Shown in pieces: positions 17,077 to 24,623 of a DNA stretch of 26,893 nt. Under the pieces are notes generated by a model. That model worked only from the letters and a program-made list of their open reading frames with translations, did not search any database and was not told where the DNA came from. The first letter of the stretch is position 1; every line of letters begins with the position of its first letter. Origin of the DNA: Elusimicrobiota bacterium (lineage in GTDB: Bacteria > Elusimicrobiota > UBA5214 > JBBAAG01); contig JBBAAG010000041.1 of NCBI GenBank assembly GCA_041658405.1, forward strand, positions 1-26,893, given 5' to 3'. The position numbers and the translations under genes were made by a program.

Positions 17077-18573
17077 TTACTGCACCTGTACCAAATATTT
17101 CACCATATTCTGTAGTTCCGCGGTAGGTATCTGCAAAATATCAGGTAGTACACATGACACGCATCTCATACATTTTTCATCACAAAAATCGTGGAATAAC
17201 TGCACCAACCCCTGTTGCTGAAGTTCACTTTTTATGTGATAATTCTTCAACCTCACCGGCCCAAAGATACGGCAGGACATAAGTTTTGCCCGGCGGTTAA
17301 GTTCCAAACACGGCACCGCACGGTACAACCTGCGTACATACTTCGCGGATAAATCCTTACCCCTGCTTTTGTAGTATACATACATTACCGGTAACACGCT
17401 ATTGGAGAGCACCACCATTGCGCGGTTACGCCCGATAAACGCGTACTTCGGAAACGCTTCTCTCCCGCCGTAGACACAACGTTCCGCAAAGTATCCACGC
17501 GCAGGCTGGACTATGATACGCACCAACTCCTCAAGCGCAAGTTCCGGAAGAAGATTATTTTTTATACTCTGCTCAACAATCATGTCAATACAGTCAGTAA
17601 CACTGCGGGGAGCAAGTTTTGTAACCATCGCAGCGTATCCCGCAAGCCGCCGCTGCGGGTAATTCACCGGGCGAAGGTTATTAAACACCCAGGAAACACT
17701 TTGCTTCCCTGTATTACCACCAATATTCCCCATTAACCCCGCGGAGGTTAATAATAACTTCTCAACGTTATCACTTTTATTATCACTCCCTGCTTCAGAA
17801 CCAGCAATAACGGCATTAATTTGCATGTGGGTAACCTTTTTTGCTAGAGACCGCATCGCCTCCTTATTATCCTTATACCCCAAACACTCAAGGATCCCGT
17901 AATGCATAACCTCGTCGATAGAACGTTTTTCTTTTAGTATACTCTCATAGGTTTCTGCTTTGATAACAAACCGCGCTTCACCCGCTGCTAAAATAATGTT
18001 TTCTACACGGATAAGATTCTCCGCAATAACCGCTTTCCCGCACTTACCCGTAATACTCTCACTGGTAAACGGATACCCCTCAACCCCTGATTCGGGTAAC
18101 GCATACGACTGCGCGTACATATACTTCCCTAATTCAAGTTCATGCATACCTTTACGTATAAACCTCTTCTTCGCAATGGAATGAAAACATACGTGAAGCA
18201 CAACATTGTCATACCGTTTATCCAACTGATGCTTATGCGCATACCAGTCAGTATTCCGCAGGTGCAGTTCAATATCGCCTTCAATCACGCGGTGGTTAAC
18301 ACGTATTTTTGCATTAATAAAATCCGGCCCGGGATCAAGGTTCCACACACCGGGAGACAGGATAACAACTTTTTTATCATCAACAGTCCTCATCCCGCGG
18401 CGGTCATACGCCTGGTCATACCATATAGTACGCAACTGTTTTTCGGTAAGCACAATTTTTGTGGGTAAACACTGTTGTTCACGCAGAAGTAACCCATACT
18501 TTTTTCTTAACGCAAAATATACGCCGGTAAGAAGTTCGCTATCCCCAATAATTTTTTCTTCCCATAACAACAT
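17077..18573 (-). CDS. DUF2851 family protein with C-terminal cysteine cluster
   Basis: This 498-aa cytoplasmic protein matches DUF2851, whose function is unknown. Recognisable family segments are ILSPGVWNLDPGPDFINAKI (about residues 70-90), EGDIELHLRNTDWYAH (about 95-110) and NVVLHVCFH. Near the C-terminus, CDEKCMRCVSC has four cysteines spaced C-x3-C-x2-C-x2-C, which could bind zinc or an Fe-S cluster. The ATG at 18573 is preferred over the GTG at 18585 because GGGGTGG lies about 8 nt upstream of it. Its 107-nt upstream gap separates it from phoH and may hold its promoter. The segment DIELHLRNTDW suggests a nuclease-like acidic centre, but that is speculative. Confidence 0.82.
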   Translation of the reverse strand: MLLWEEKIIGDSELLTGVYFALRKKYGLLLREQQCLPTKIVLTEKQLRTIWYDQAYDRRGMRTVDDKKVVILSPGVWNLDPGPDFINAKIRVNHRVIEGDIELHLRNTDWYAHKHQLDKRYDNVVLHVCFHSIAKKRFIRKGMHELELGKYMYAQSYALPESGVEGYPFTSESITGKCGKAVIAENLIRVENIILAAGEARFVIKAETYESILKEKRSIDEVMHYGILECLGYKDNKEAMRSLAKKVTHMQINAVIAGSEAGSDNKSDNVEKLLLTSAGLMGNIGGNTGKQSVSWVFNNLRPVNYPQRRLAGYAAMVTKLAPRSVTDCIDMIVEQSIKNNLLPELALEELVRIIVQPARGYFAERCVYGGREAFPKYAFIGRNRAMVVLSNSVLPVMYVYYKSRGKDLSAKYVRRLYRAVPCLELNRRAKLMSCRIFGPVRLKNYHIKSELQQQGLVQLFHDFCDEKCMRCVSCVLPDILQIPTAELQNMVKYLVQVQ

Positions 18574-18692
18574 CGTACGCACCACCCCTTTCGCACAGTC
18601 ATTGTCAATGTCAATGTCATAATCATAATAATAACCATCACGTTCACGTTAGTAATAACGCGTTCACTATTTATTCAGAAAGAAAGTATTTC

Positions 18693-20030
18693 TTATAATA
18701 ACTCCGCAGCTAATCCTGCAAGCACGCTGCGTTCAGATTTTGAGAACATAATCTGGCCGAACACTTCCTGCCCTTTAAACCGTTCCACGAGATAGGTCAA
18801 CCCGTTACTTGATGCGTCAAGATACGGGTTATCTATCTGATACGGATCGCCGGTAAGTATAACCTTTGTATTCTCACCTGCGCGGCTGATAATCGCCTTA
18901 GTTTCATGCGGGGTAAGGTTTTGCGCGTCATCCACGATGATATACTGTTTTGGCAAACTACGCCCGCGGATATAGGTCAGCGCTTCAATCTCAATTTTCC
19001 CGGTTTCAAAAAGGTACTGTGTTTTTTCTTCAACATTCTCATTATCGCCCTTACGGTCAATCAGGAACTCAAGATTATCCTGTATCGCACCCATCCACTG
19101 TCCCAGTTTTTCTTCCTTCGTCCCGGGGAGGAATCCAATATCCCGGCCAAGAGGGATAATCGGCCGGCAAATGAATAACCGGCGGTACATATGTTCATCC
19201 ACAGTTTTTTGTAACCCACAGGCGATGGATAACAACGTTTTCCCGGTCCCCGCGATCCCGACAAGAGTTACGAGGTTAACATCGTCGCAGAGAAGAAGTT
19301 CTAACGCAAACTTTTGTTCAATATTAAGAGGCGACAATCCCCAGGGATGCGCTTCCTGGTGGAATAACGGCATGATCTCACCCGTTTTTTTTACGTACTT
19401 CCCTAATGCCGACTGCGAAGGGTTAACTTTATTTTTCATGAGAACAAACTCATTCGGCATTAACAGATTATCTTTGTCGTTCCATTTAAGTTTTTTATCA
19501 GCATAAAACTTATTGATTAACTCAACATCAACCTCAATAGTACGCCAGCCGGTATAGAGCTCATCGAACTTAACCTTAGATTTCTCATAATCCTGTACTA
19601 ATAAGCCAACAGCCTCCGCCTTTATCCGCAGATTAATATCTTTGGATATAAATATAACATTCTCCCCTTTTTGCTGTAACGCTACGGCGGTTAGAAGTAT
19701 GCGGTTATCCTTTTTTGAACTTTCAAAATCATACGCGATCTTCGCATTATGCTCAAGTTCAATTTTTAACACCCCGCCGTTCTTCAGAGGAACGCCTTCA
19801 CTGAGCTTCCCGTGTTTTCTTAACCCGTCGAGGTTACGCGAAATCTGGCGTGCCATACGCCCGCGTTCATCCGCGAGTTTCTTAAAGTTATCCAACTCCT
19901 CAATAACCGCCATCGGGACTGACACCTTATTATCCGCAAAGTTATACATCGCATCAGTATCATGCAGAAGAACGTTGGTATCCAGTACAAAAGTTTTACG
20001 TTTACATGCCTCAGCAGCTGTCGTACTCAT
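18693..20030 (-). CDS. PIN domain plus PhoH-type ATPase (YlaK-like)
   Basis: The protein (445 aa) joins an N-terminal PIN ribonuclease fold (about residues 12-150, FVLDTN with Asp17 and an IEELD segment) to a PhoH P-loop ATPase (about 235-445). Walker A is GIAGTGKT (258-265); Walker B lies in YIIVDDAQN, followed by a TGDPYQID segment. PIN-PhoH proteins are thought to be ATP-dependent RNA-processing or RNA-unwinding enzymes, with the exact substrate unknown. GGGAAGGA lies 10 nt before the ATG and overlaps the end of the aldolase gene. This is a complete PIN domain, in contrast to the truncated one at 24.0-24.2 kb. Confidence 0.93.
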   Translation of the reverse strand: MSTTAAEACKRKTFVLDTNVLLHDTDAMYNFADNKVSVPMAVIEELDNFKKLADERGRMARQISRNLDGLRKHGKLSEGVPLKNGGVLKIELEHNAKIAYDFESSKKDNRILLTAVALQQKGENVIFISKDINLRIKAEAVGLLVQDYEKSKVKFDELYTGWRTIEVDVELINKFYADKKLKWNDKDNLLMPNEFVLMKNKVNPSQSALGKYVKKTGEIMPLFHQEAHPWGLSPLNIEQKFALELLLCDDVNLVTLVGIAGTGKTLLSIACGLQKTVDEHMYRRLFICRPIIPLGRDIGFLPGTKEEKLGQWMGAIQDNLEFLIDRKGDNENVEEKTQYLFETGKIEIEALTYIRGRSLPKQYIIVDDAQNLTPHETKAIISRAGENTKVILTGDPYQIDNPYLDASSNGLTYLVERFKGQEVFGQIMFSKSERSVLAGLAAELL

Positions 20031-20034
20031 TTTA

Positions 20035-20685
20035 TTAAATTCCTTCCCTCGCGGACTTCACCGCATCAATATACTTTTTCGCAAGCACCGTAATTTCATC
20101 CCATTTATTCTCAGCGACAAGTTTTTTGTTAACCAGATTACTCCCCGCAGCAACCGCTACTGCGCCAGCCTGTATAAACTTCCCTGCGGTTTCCAGGCTT
20201 ACCCCGCCGGTTGGCAACATTTTTACATAGGGTAACGGCGCAAGAACGTCCTTAAAAAACTGCGGGCCAAGTGATGTCGCAGGAAAAACTTTTACGATAT
20301 CCGCCCCGGCTTCCCAGGCGGTAAGAATTTCTGTCGGGGTAATCCCTGCGGGTACCACAGCTTTTGAGTACCTCCGGCACATAGCGATAACATCGAGTTT
20401 CAATACGGGGCTAACGATATAATCCGCCCCGGCAAGGATTGCCATCCTTGCGGTTTCCGCGTCAAGTACCGTACCCGCACCGATCACAGCTTTATCGCTA
20501 TACTCTTTTGCCAGTATTTTGATAACATCAATCGCACCGGGAACGGTTAATGTAATTTCTATGCATTTAACCCCGCCTGCGAGTAACGCATCCGCAATAT
20601 TATTAACTTTTTTTGCATCATCCACACGTACAACTGCCACTATACCGGTTGAGGTTACGATCTCCAAACATTGTTGTTTATCCAT
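20035..20685 (-). CDS. eda: 2-dehydro-3-deoxyphosphogluconate aldolase (KDPG/KHG)
   Basis: This class I aldolase splits KDPG into pyruvate and glyceraldehyde-3-phosphate. The 216-aa length is normal. The Schiff-base lysine is Lys132 in DIVKVFPA, the catalytic Glu43 lies in CIEIT, and the phosphate-binding TGGVS follows near residue 180. It begins 10 nt after the KDG kinase gene and the two form the lower part of the Entner-Doudoroff or hexuronate pathway. No phosphogluconate dehydratase is visible, so entry of uronate- or galactonate-derived KDG is more likely than a full glucose route. Confidence 0.95.
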   Translation of the reverse strand: MDKQQCLEIVTSTGIVAVVRVDDAKKVNNIADALLAGGVKCIEITLTVPGAIDVIKILAKEYSDKAVIGAGTVLDAETARMAILAGADYIVSPVLKLDVIAMCRRYSKAVVPAGITPTEILTAWEAGADIVKVFPATSLGPQFFKDVLAPLPYVKMLPTGGVSLETAGKFIQAGAVAVAAGSNLVNKKLVAENKWDEITVLAKKYIDAVKSAREGI

Positions 20686-20695
20686 AATAATATAA

Positions 20696-21688
20696 TTACC
20701 TGCTAATCCTTAATCCCGCGCCCTTAATCTGCGCTTCAACTTCCTCTTTTGTGCTCCAGTTAAGATCGCCCGGCATTGAATGCTTAAGCGCAGCCAGGGC
20801 ATTACCGTGTTTTACGCCTTTATCAATATCCCCGTCAATATATCCGTAGATAAACCCGCCGGAATAGGAATCACCCGCACCGACACGGTCAACGATTTCT
20901 ACGGAATACGTTTTGTCTTTATACAACTTACCATCAGCATACGCTATGGCTGTCCAGTCATTTGTCCAGACGGTAATATCTTTCCTCAGGGTTATGGTTA
21001 CAACCTTGAACTTAAACTTATCGGCTAACGTTTTCGCTACTTCCTCGTAGTTTGTCCCTTTGATACCAAAAACTTTATTCGTATCCTCTTCTGTGGTTAT
21101 AAGCACATCAACGTATTCCATCAACGGTTCCTGACACTTCCGCGATTCTGCTTCAGTCCACAACTTAGCACGGTAGTTAAGGTCGTAACTTACGGTGAGG
21201 CCAAGTTTTTTTGCGGTAACCAACGCTTCTTTTGTAACTTCCGCAGCTGACTTACTAAGTGCCGGTGTGATCCCGCTGGTATGCAAATGCTTTGCCGGCT
21301 TCAACACTTTTTCCCAGTCAATATCGCCGGGTTTTATCATACTGATCGCCGACCCTGCACGGTCGTATATCACCCGGGACGCTCTTGGCAGCGCGCCGTA
21401 TTCCATGAAGTACAACCCCACGCGCCCTTCTTTTGACCACGCGATATTATCGGTATCCACCCCGTGTTCCCGCGCTTTGTTCCGCACCATATGGCCGATT
21501 GTATTATTCGGCAATGCACTCACCCACGCGGACGGTACACCCATACGGCTGAGGATCACCGCGACGTTGAGCTCACCCCCACCGACTTCCGTACGTAAAC
21601 TTCTTGCATGCTCCAGGCGTTCAAAATTCTGCGGGGATAACCGCAGCATCGCTTCACCAAAGGTTACAACTTTGTAGTTACCACTCAT
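20696..21688 (-). CDS. kdgK: 2-keto-3-deoxygluconate kinase (PfkB family)
   Basis: This enzyme phosphorylates 2-keto-3-deoxygluconate to KDPG for the downstream aldolase. The roughly 330-aa protein has the PfkB N-terminus VVTFGEAMLRLSP, the glycine-rich GGGELNVA segment near residue 37-43, and the C-terminal signature VGAGDSYSGGF with Asp273 as catalytic base. The frame extends to a TTG at 21718; the ATG at 21688 is preferred because family members begin shortly before VVTFGE, though the alternative has an AGGA about 7 nt upstream. Pairing with eda fixes the function well. Confidence 0.9.
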   Translation of the reverse strand: MSGNYKVVTFGEAMLRLSPQNFERLEHARSLRTEVGGGELNVAVILSRMGVPSAWVSALPNNTIGHMVRNKAREHGVDTDNIAWSKEGRVGLYFMEYGALPRASRVIYDRAGSAISMIKPGDIDWEKVLKPAKHLHTSGITPALSKSAAEVTKEALVTAKKLGLTVSYDLNYRAKLWTEAESRKCQEPLMEYVDVLITTEEDTNKVFGIKGTNYEEVAKTLADKFKFKVVTITLRKDITVWTNDWTAIAYADGKLYKDKTYSVEIVDRVGAGDSYSGGFIYGYIDGDIDKGVKHGNALAALKHSMPGDLNWSTKEEVEAQIKGAGLRISR

Positions 21689-21745
21689 GTTAGCCCACCA
21701 CCCCTTCTTTTTTATCAAAAATGTTCCTAATAATAATTAATACCT

Positions 21746-21775
21746 ATAATACAATTTTTCTTAATATGAAGTAAA
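21746..21775 (-). promoter_or_regulatory. Candidate promoter for kdgK-eda-phoH
   Basis: TTTACT (21775-21770) and TATTAT (21751-21746) are separated by 18 nt in the AT-rich gap before kdgK. They match the sigma70 boxes in 4 of 6 and 5 of 6 positions. The AT-rich setting makes chance matches likely. Confidence 0.25.
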
Positions 21776-21795
21776 GGAATTGGAAGGTTTCGCGT

Positions 21796-22734
21796 TTATT
21801 TCCATACAAGGTTAGCGATACGGTTAGCAAGTTCTTTAGTTTTACCGTCAAGTTCATCTGCAGAATAGGCTTTGATACCTTCGTTAACCTGTTCCCCTGT
21901 CTCCACATCCACAACCGATAATTGTATGTGATACACATTCTCGAGTTTACCAAGGCTGCCGATAACAATCTTTTTTACGTTCAACAACCGGCCTATTTTA
22001 ACCGCGCATTCCGATGATGTGCACCCGGTGGACTGGAACTGCTGTTCTGCAAGGATTTTTTGCATATTCCCGCGTTCTACAAGTACGTAGCGTTTATCCT
22101 GTGAAATAATTTCACGGACAAAGTCGGACACCATCGCGGAGTCCATATCTGACACATTACGCCCCGCAAATTCGGATACCGCGATATTAATCGCGGATTC
22201 ATACTTTTTGGCAGTCACTTTATCCTCAAAAGCATAGGGTTTTCCGAAGTACAGGTTCATCCCAAGATTCGCTATCACATGCTCATTAATATTTTGGATA
22301 CTAACCTTTTCAATACCTATCTGGCTGCTTTGAAGAGTCAATTGCCCGGCAGTAAGGTCGGTTATTAAACTTAGGTTCGGCAGGAAATAATATTCAAGCC
22401 CTGCAAACGCACCGAAGAACAATCCGTTACCAAGACTTTTCCCGTCTGTCCCGGCAGCCAGTGTTATACGATCAGCTTCACCGCCAAGAAACCAAACAAA
22501 CTTACTCGCAGGTGTGAGATAAAAATATACGCGGCTGCCAACTGCAGTGTTTTGTTCCATCCCTTGATAAGAAAACTGCAACCCAACCTTTTTTGCAAAA
22601 CCATACTTTACTGATATACCTGAATAGAAAAGGCCGAGTGATAACCTGTTATTTTCGTAGTTTATTCCAGCAAAGATAGACGATGACAAAAACGCTATTA
22701 ATGCTGCCGTTAAAACTATTACTTTATTATTCAC
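21796..22734 (-). CDS. Secreted protein with beta-barrel-like N-terminus and CsgG-like domain
   Basis: This 312-aa protein has a clean signal peptide (residues 1-22, ending SSSIFA). Residues about 23-175 alternate hydrophobic and aromatic positions (YFYLTP, FFGAFAGLEYYFLPN) like an outer-membrane beta barrel. Residues about 178-312 resemble the CsgG/LpoB-type domain: NIAVSEFAGRNVSD, RYVLVERGNMQKILAEQQFQ, then KIVIGSLGKLENVYHIQLSVVD as family pattern. Such domains bind envelope partners or form secretion pores. It lacks a lipobox, unlike true CsgG. The start is a GTG with GGAG 10 nt upstream. It follows the SUMF1 gene by 25 nt, so co-expression is likely. A specific role cannot be assigned. 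Confidence 0.7.
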   Translation of the reverse strand: MNNKVIVLTAALIAFLSSSIFAGINYENNRLSLGLFYSGISVKYGFAKKVGLQFSYQGMEQNTAVGSRVYFYLTPASKFVWFLGGEADRITLAAGTDGKSLGNGLFFGAFAGLEYYFLPNLSLITDLTAGQLTLQSSQIGIEKVSIQNINEHVIANLGMNLYFGKPYAFEDKVTAKKYESAINIAVSEFAGRNVSDMDSAMVSDFVREIISQDKRYVLVERGNMQKILAEQQFQSTGCTSSECAVKIGRLLNVKKIVIGSLGKLENVYHIQLSVVDVETGEQVNEGIKAYSADELDGKTKELANRIANLVWK

Positions 22735-22759
22735 GTATAAAAATCTCCACTAAATAATA

Positions 22760-24004
22760 CTACTTCGTACAACGAAAACCTAAGTTGTTATATCTATTTA
22801 AAGGGTTGTATGTGTTACGATCCGCGGACCTGCAGTTGGTAACGGAGTTGCTCCAAGAACCGCCACGTAACACTCGGGTAACGCCGGTACCGGGCCCCGC
22901 GGGATTACTACTTGGGCTGCTACTGTAATATGTATCACCATACCAATCGTTACACCATTCCCACACATTTCCTGACATATCGTAACAACCATAGGGACTT
23001 TTTCCGTTTTCATAACTTCCTATCAGCGCAGTTGTGCTATATCCATCCTGACTACCATCTCCACTTGTTCCATCGTACCAATTACAATAGTTGTTATACC
23101 ATGTACTACTCCACGGATACATCCGTTGATCCGTTCCTCTAGCTGCCTTTTCCCACTCGGCTTCAGTAGGTAACCGTTTCCCCGCCCATTTTGCGTACGC
23201 ATACGCTTCGTACCAACTAACTCCTACGACTGGTAAGTTCGGACCGTTTGTCGCGCTATAACCATAGGTACTGTCTACCCAATAAGACGGCTGAGTAACA
23301 GTACTTCCTTTCCATGCCCACCCTTCAGTTGTCCAATAGGATGAGTTTATGTATCCCCCTGAATCAATAAATAGTTTGTATTGCCCGTTGGTAACTTCGT
23401 ATTTATCGATATAATATGCATTGAGATATACTGAATGAATTGGCTGTTCATTTGTATTCGAACTCGACCCCATTGTAAAATTCCCGGCTGGTATTGCAAC
23501 CATTCCCGCGGGAGGACCACTGAACGCTTGTGTCGTCGCGTAAGTTTCTGCGCAATACGCTGAATTCCCTGCGGTATTAAACGCACGGACACGATAGTAG
23601 TACTGCGTACCCGCGGACAAACCTGTATTACTATACGTTATAACATTCGCGCTAACCATTCCGATACTGTTGTACGTCCCGCTGGAACCGGTTTTACGTT
23701 CTATAAAGAACCCATCTTCGTTAGTTGAGTTATCCGTCCAGGTAATGTTAATTTGGCTGGTTGATACTACTGTTAAATGTAAATTACCGGGTGCAACGGG
23801 AACATTACTCGTGTTATTCCCGTTATTCTCTGATGAATTACTATATTCCAGTATCTTGTTATTCAATGTTTTAGAGTCTTCCTTCACAGCGTTCATTAAT
23901 CCGACGGAGAACCCACCGGCAAACACTGTTGGCACAAATAATAGTACCGTGAATAACCCTATCGCCAGGCACAACCGTCTTCCATAAAAACTGTGAATGT
24001 TCAT
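22760..24004 (-). CDS. Secreted FnIII plus SUMF1 (formylglycine-generating enzyme fold) protein
   Basis: From the ATG at 24004 this is a 414-aa protein with a signal peptide (residues 1-29, cut after TVFA), an Asn/Ser-rich linker (about 45-70), a fibronectin type III domain (about 70-160, with INITWTDNS and YYYRVRAFNTAGNS) and a SUMF1/FGE-sulfatase domain (about 165-414). The SUMF1 domain shows GNFTMGSS, KRLPTEAEWEKAARG, SGNVWEWCNDWYG, RVLRGGSW and a final LGFRCTK. Most such bacterial proteins are binding or structural, not true formylglycine enzymes. No good ribosome binding site precedes this ATG. The frame stays open upstream to 24160 through a VapC remnant, so the real product may be a 466-aa fusion. 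Confidence 0.8.
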   Translation of the reverse strand: MNIHSFYGRRLCLAIGLFTVLLFVPTVFAGGFSVGLMNAVKEDSKTLNNKILEYSNSSENNGNNTSNVPVAPGNLHLTVVSTSQINITWTDNSTNEDGFFIERKTGSSGTYNSIGMVSANVITYSNTGLSAGTQYYYRVRAFNTAGNSAYCAETYATTQAFSGPPAGMVAIPAGNFTMGSSSNTNEQPIHSVYLNAYYIDKYEVTNGQYKLFIDSGGYINSSYWTTEGWAWKGSTVTQPSYWVDSTYGYSATNGPNLPVVGVSWYEAYAYAKWAGKRLPTEAEWEKAARGTDQRMYPWSSTWYNNYCNWYDGTSGDGSQDGYSTTALIGSYENGKSPYGCYDMSGNVWEWCNDWYGDTYYSSSPSSNPAGPGTGVTRVLRGGSWSNSVTNCRSADRNTYNPLNRYNNLGFRCTK

Positions 24005-24160
24005 AAACCATACAAGATTTGCCAACTCAATTAACGTAAGATCCGGTAAAACAATCATTTTCTTGTATTTTATATGTGTGTTTCGCAACTGTAATGCTTT
24101 ATCAGTATCATTTTCACAAAAGTACCATTTCGCCACAACTGAAGTATCTAATACCTGCAT
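24005..24160 (-). pseudogene. Truncated VapC-type PIN toxin, fused in frame to the SUMF1 gene
   Basis: The first 52 codons from the ATG at 24160 encode a VapC-like PIN start: VLDTSVVAKWYF with the first catalytic Asp, then an LPDLTLIELANLVW segment with the conserved Glu. The PIN sequence stops there, and the SUMF1 signal peptide begins in the same frame. The rest of the toxin, including the later acidic catalytic residues, is absent, so nuclease activity is unlikely. GGAG lies 9 nt before the ATG. The ORF start overlaps the 3' end of the antitoxin gene, as in intact vapBC pairs. A deletion joining the two genes is the simplest reading. Confidence 0.65.
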
Positions 24161-24390
24161 CTCTTTTCTCTCCATTCGCGTATTATCCCAACCCCGCTTT
24201 TCCCATTCGCTTTCTTGCTCAAACGATATCTAATACTATCCATCTCTTTTATCACACGCTTCTTGTTTTTTGCAGCGCTATTTTCTGCAATAATATTCAC
24301 TTGAACTTTAACACTATGATGAGGAAGCGTCCCAACTTCAACCGTAAACATTCCCGTGGGATCAAGAATCCCTTCCAACACTCGCGTCAT
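24148..24390 (-). CDS. Small VapB-like antitoxin
   Basis: This 80-aa protein begins with a beta-hairpin-like segment (VLEGILDPTGMFTVEVGTL) and ends basic and hydrophilic. It precedes and overlaps the PIN remnant by 13 nt, the usual antitoxin-toxin arrangement. The N-terminal part recalls small AF2212/DUF104-type antitoxins, but the family is not certain. I chose the ATG at 24390 because AGAGG lies 10 nt upstream; the frame is open to another ATG at 24429. With its toxin truncated it may be a relic or a solitary antitoxin. Confidence 0.55.
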   Translation of the reverse strand: MTRVLEGILDPTGMFTVEVGTLPHHSVKVQVNIIAENSAAKNKKRVIKEMDSIRYRLSKKANGKSGVGIIREWREKRCRY

Positions 24391-24447
24391 TCGAACATCA
24401 CCTCTTTTCTTATGCATATAAAACTCCATATTACGATGTTATACATA

Positions 24448-24470
24448 ATACAAATTATTATTGTTTGTAT
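24448..24470. promoter_or_regulatory. Inverted repeat before the antitoxin, possible operator
   Basis: A perfect 7-bp inverted repeat, ATACAAA and TTTGTAT separated by 9 nt, lies 58 nt before the antitoxin start in an AT-rich gap. Toxin-antitoxin operons commonly autoregulate through such sites. This role is inferred from position only. Confidence 0.3.
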
Positions 24471-24527
24471 CCAAGGTTTAAATATTTTTGTATCGACAAT
24501 AGTATGGATAAAAGCATATACTAAATG

Positions 24528-24623
24528 TTATTGGTATGGATGATAAAGTGGATGTTCATCTTTATCTTCGGTCAGTTTTGGGTAATAATCGGCGTACTTT
24601 TCATGTTTTTCTAAGAACTCAAA
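24528..24623 (-). pseudogene. Frame-shifted C-terminal tail of the FAD-binding protein
   Basis: Just past the stop of the FAD-protein frame, a different frame encodes 31 protein-like residues, FEFLEKHEKYADYY followed by PKLTEDKDEHPLYHPYQ, and a TAA. The codons resemble those of the neighbouring genes. A TAG sits directly before this frame, so it cannot be an independent gene with a start. Removing one base in the GTAGTTT stretch (about 24621-24627) would join it to the upstream frame. It is best read as the original C-terminus separated by a 1-nt change or a sequencing error. Confidence 0.6.

Noticed and set aside
16390..17115. A 241-codon plus-strand open frame.
   Set aside because: It is antisense to the M50 protease, whose HEYAH and NMLPIPPLDG motifs are intact, and has no recognisable domain.
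18586..18692. TTGACA-like hexamers in a short GACATT tandem repeat, the direct repeat CGTTCAC, and a small hairpin in the gap before the DUF2851 gene.
   Set aside because: No -10 box lies at a suitable distance, the hairpin is not followed by a T-run, and the repeats are short enough to be chance.
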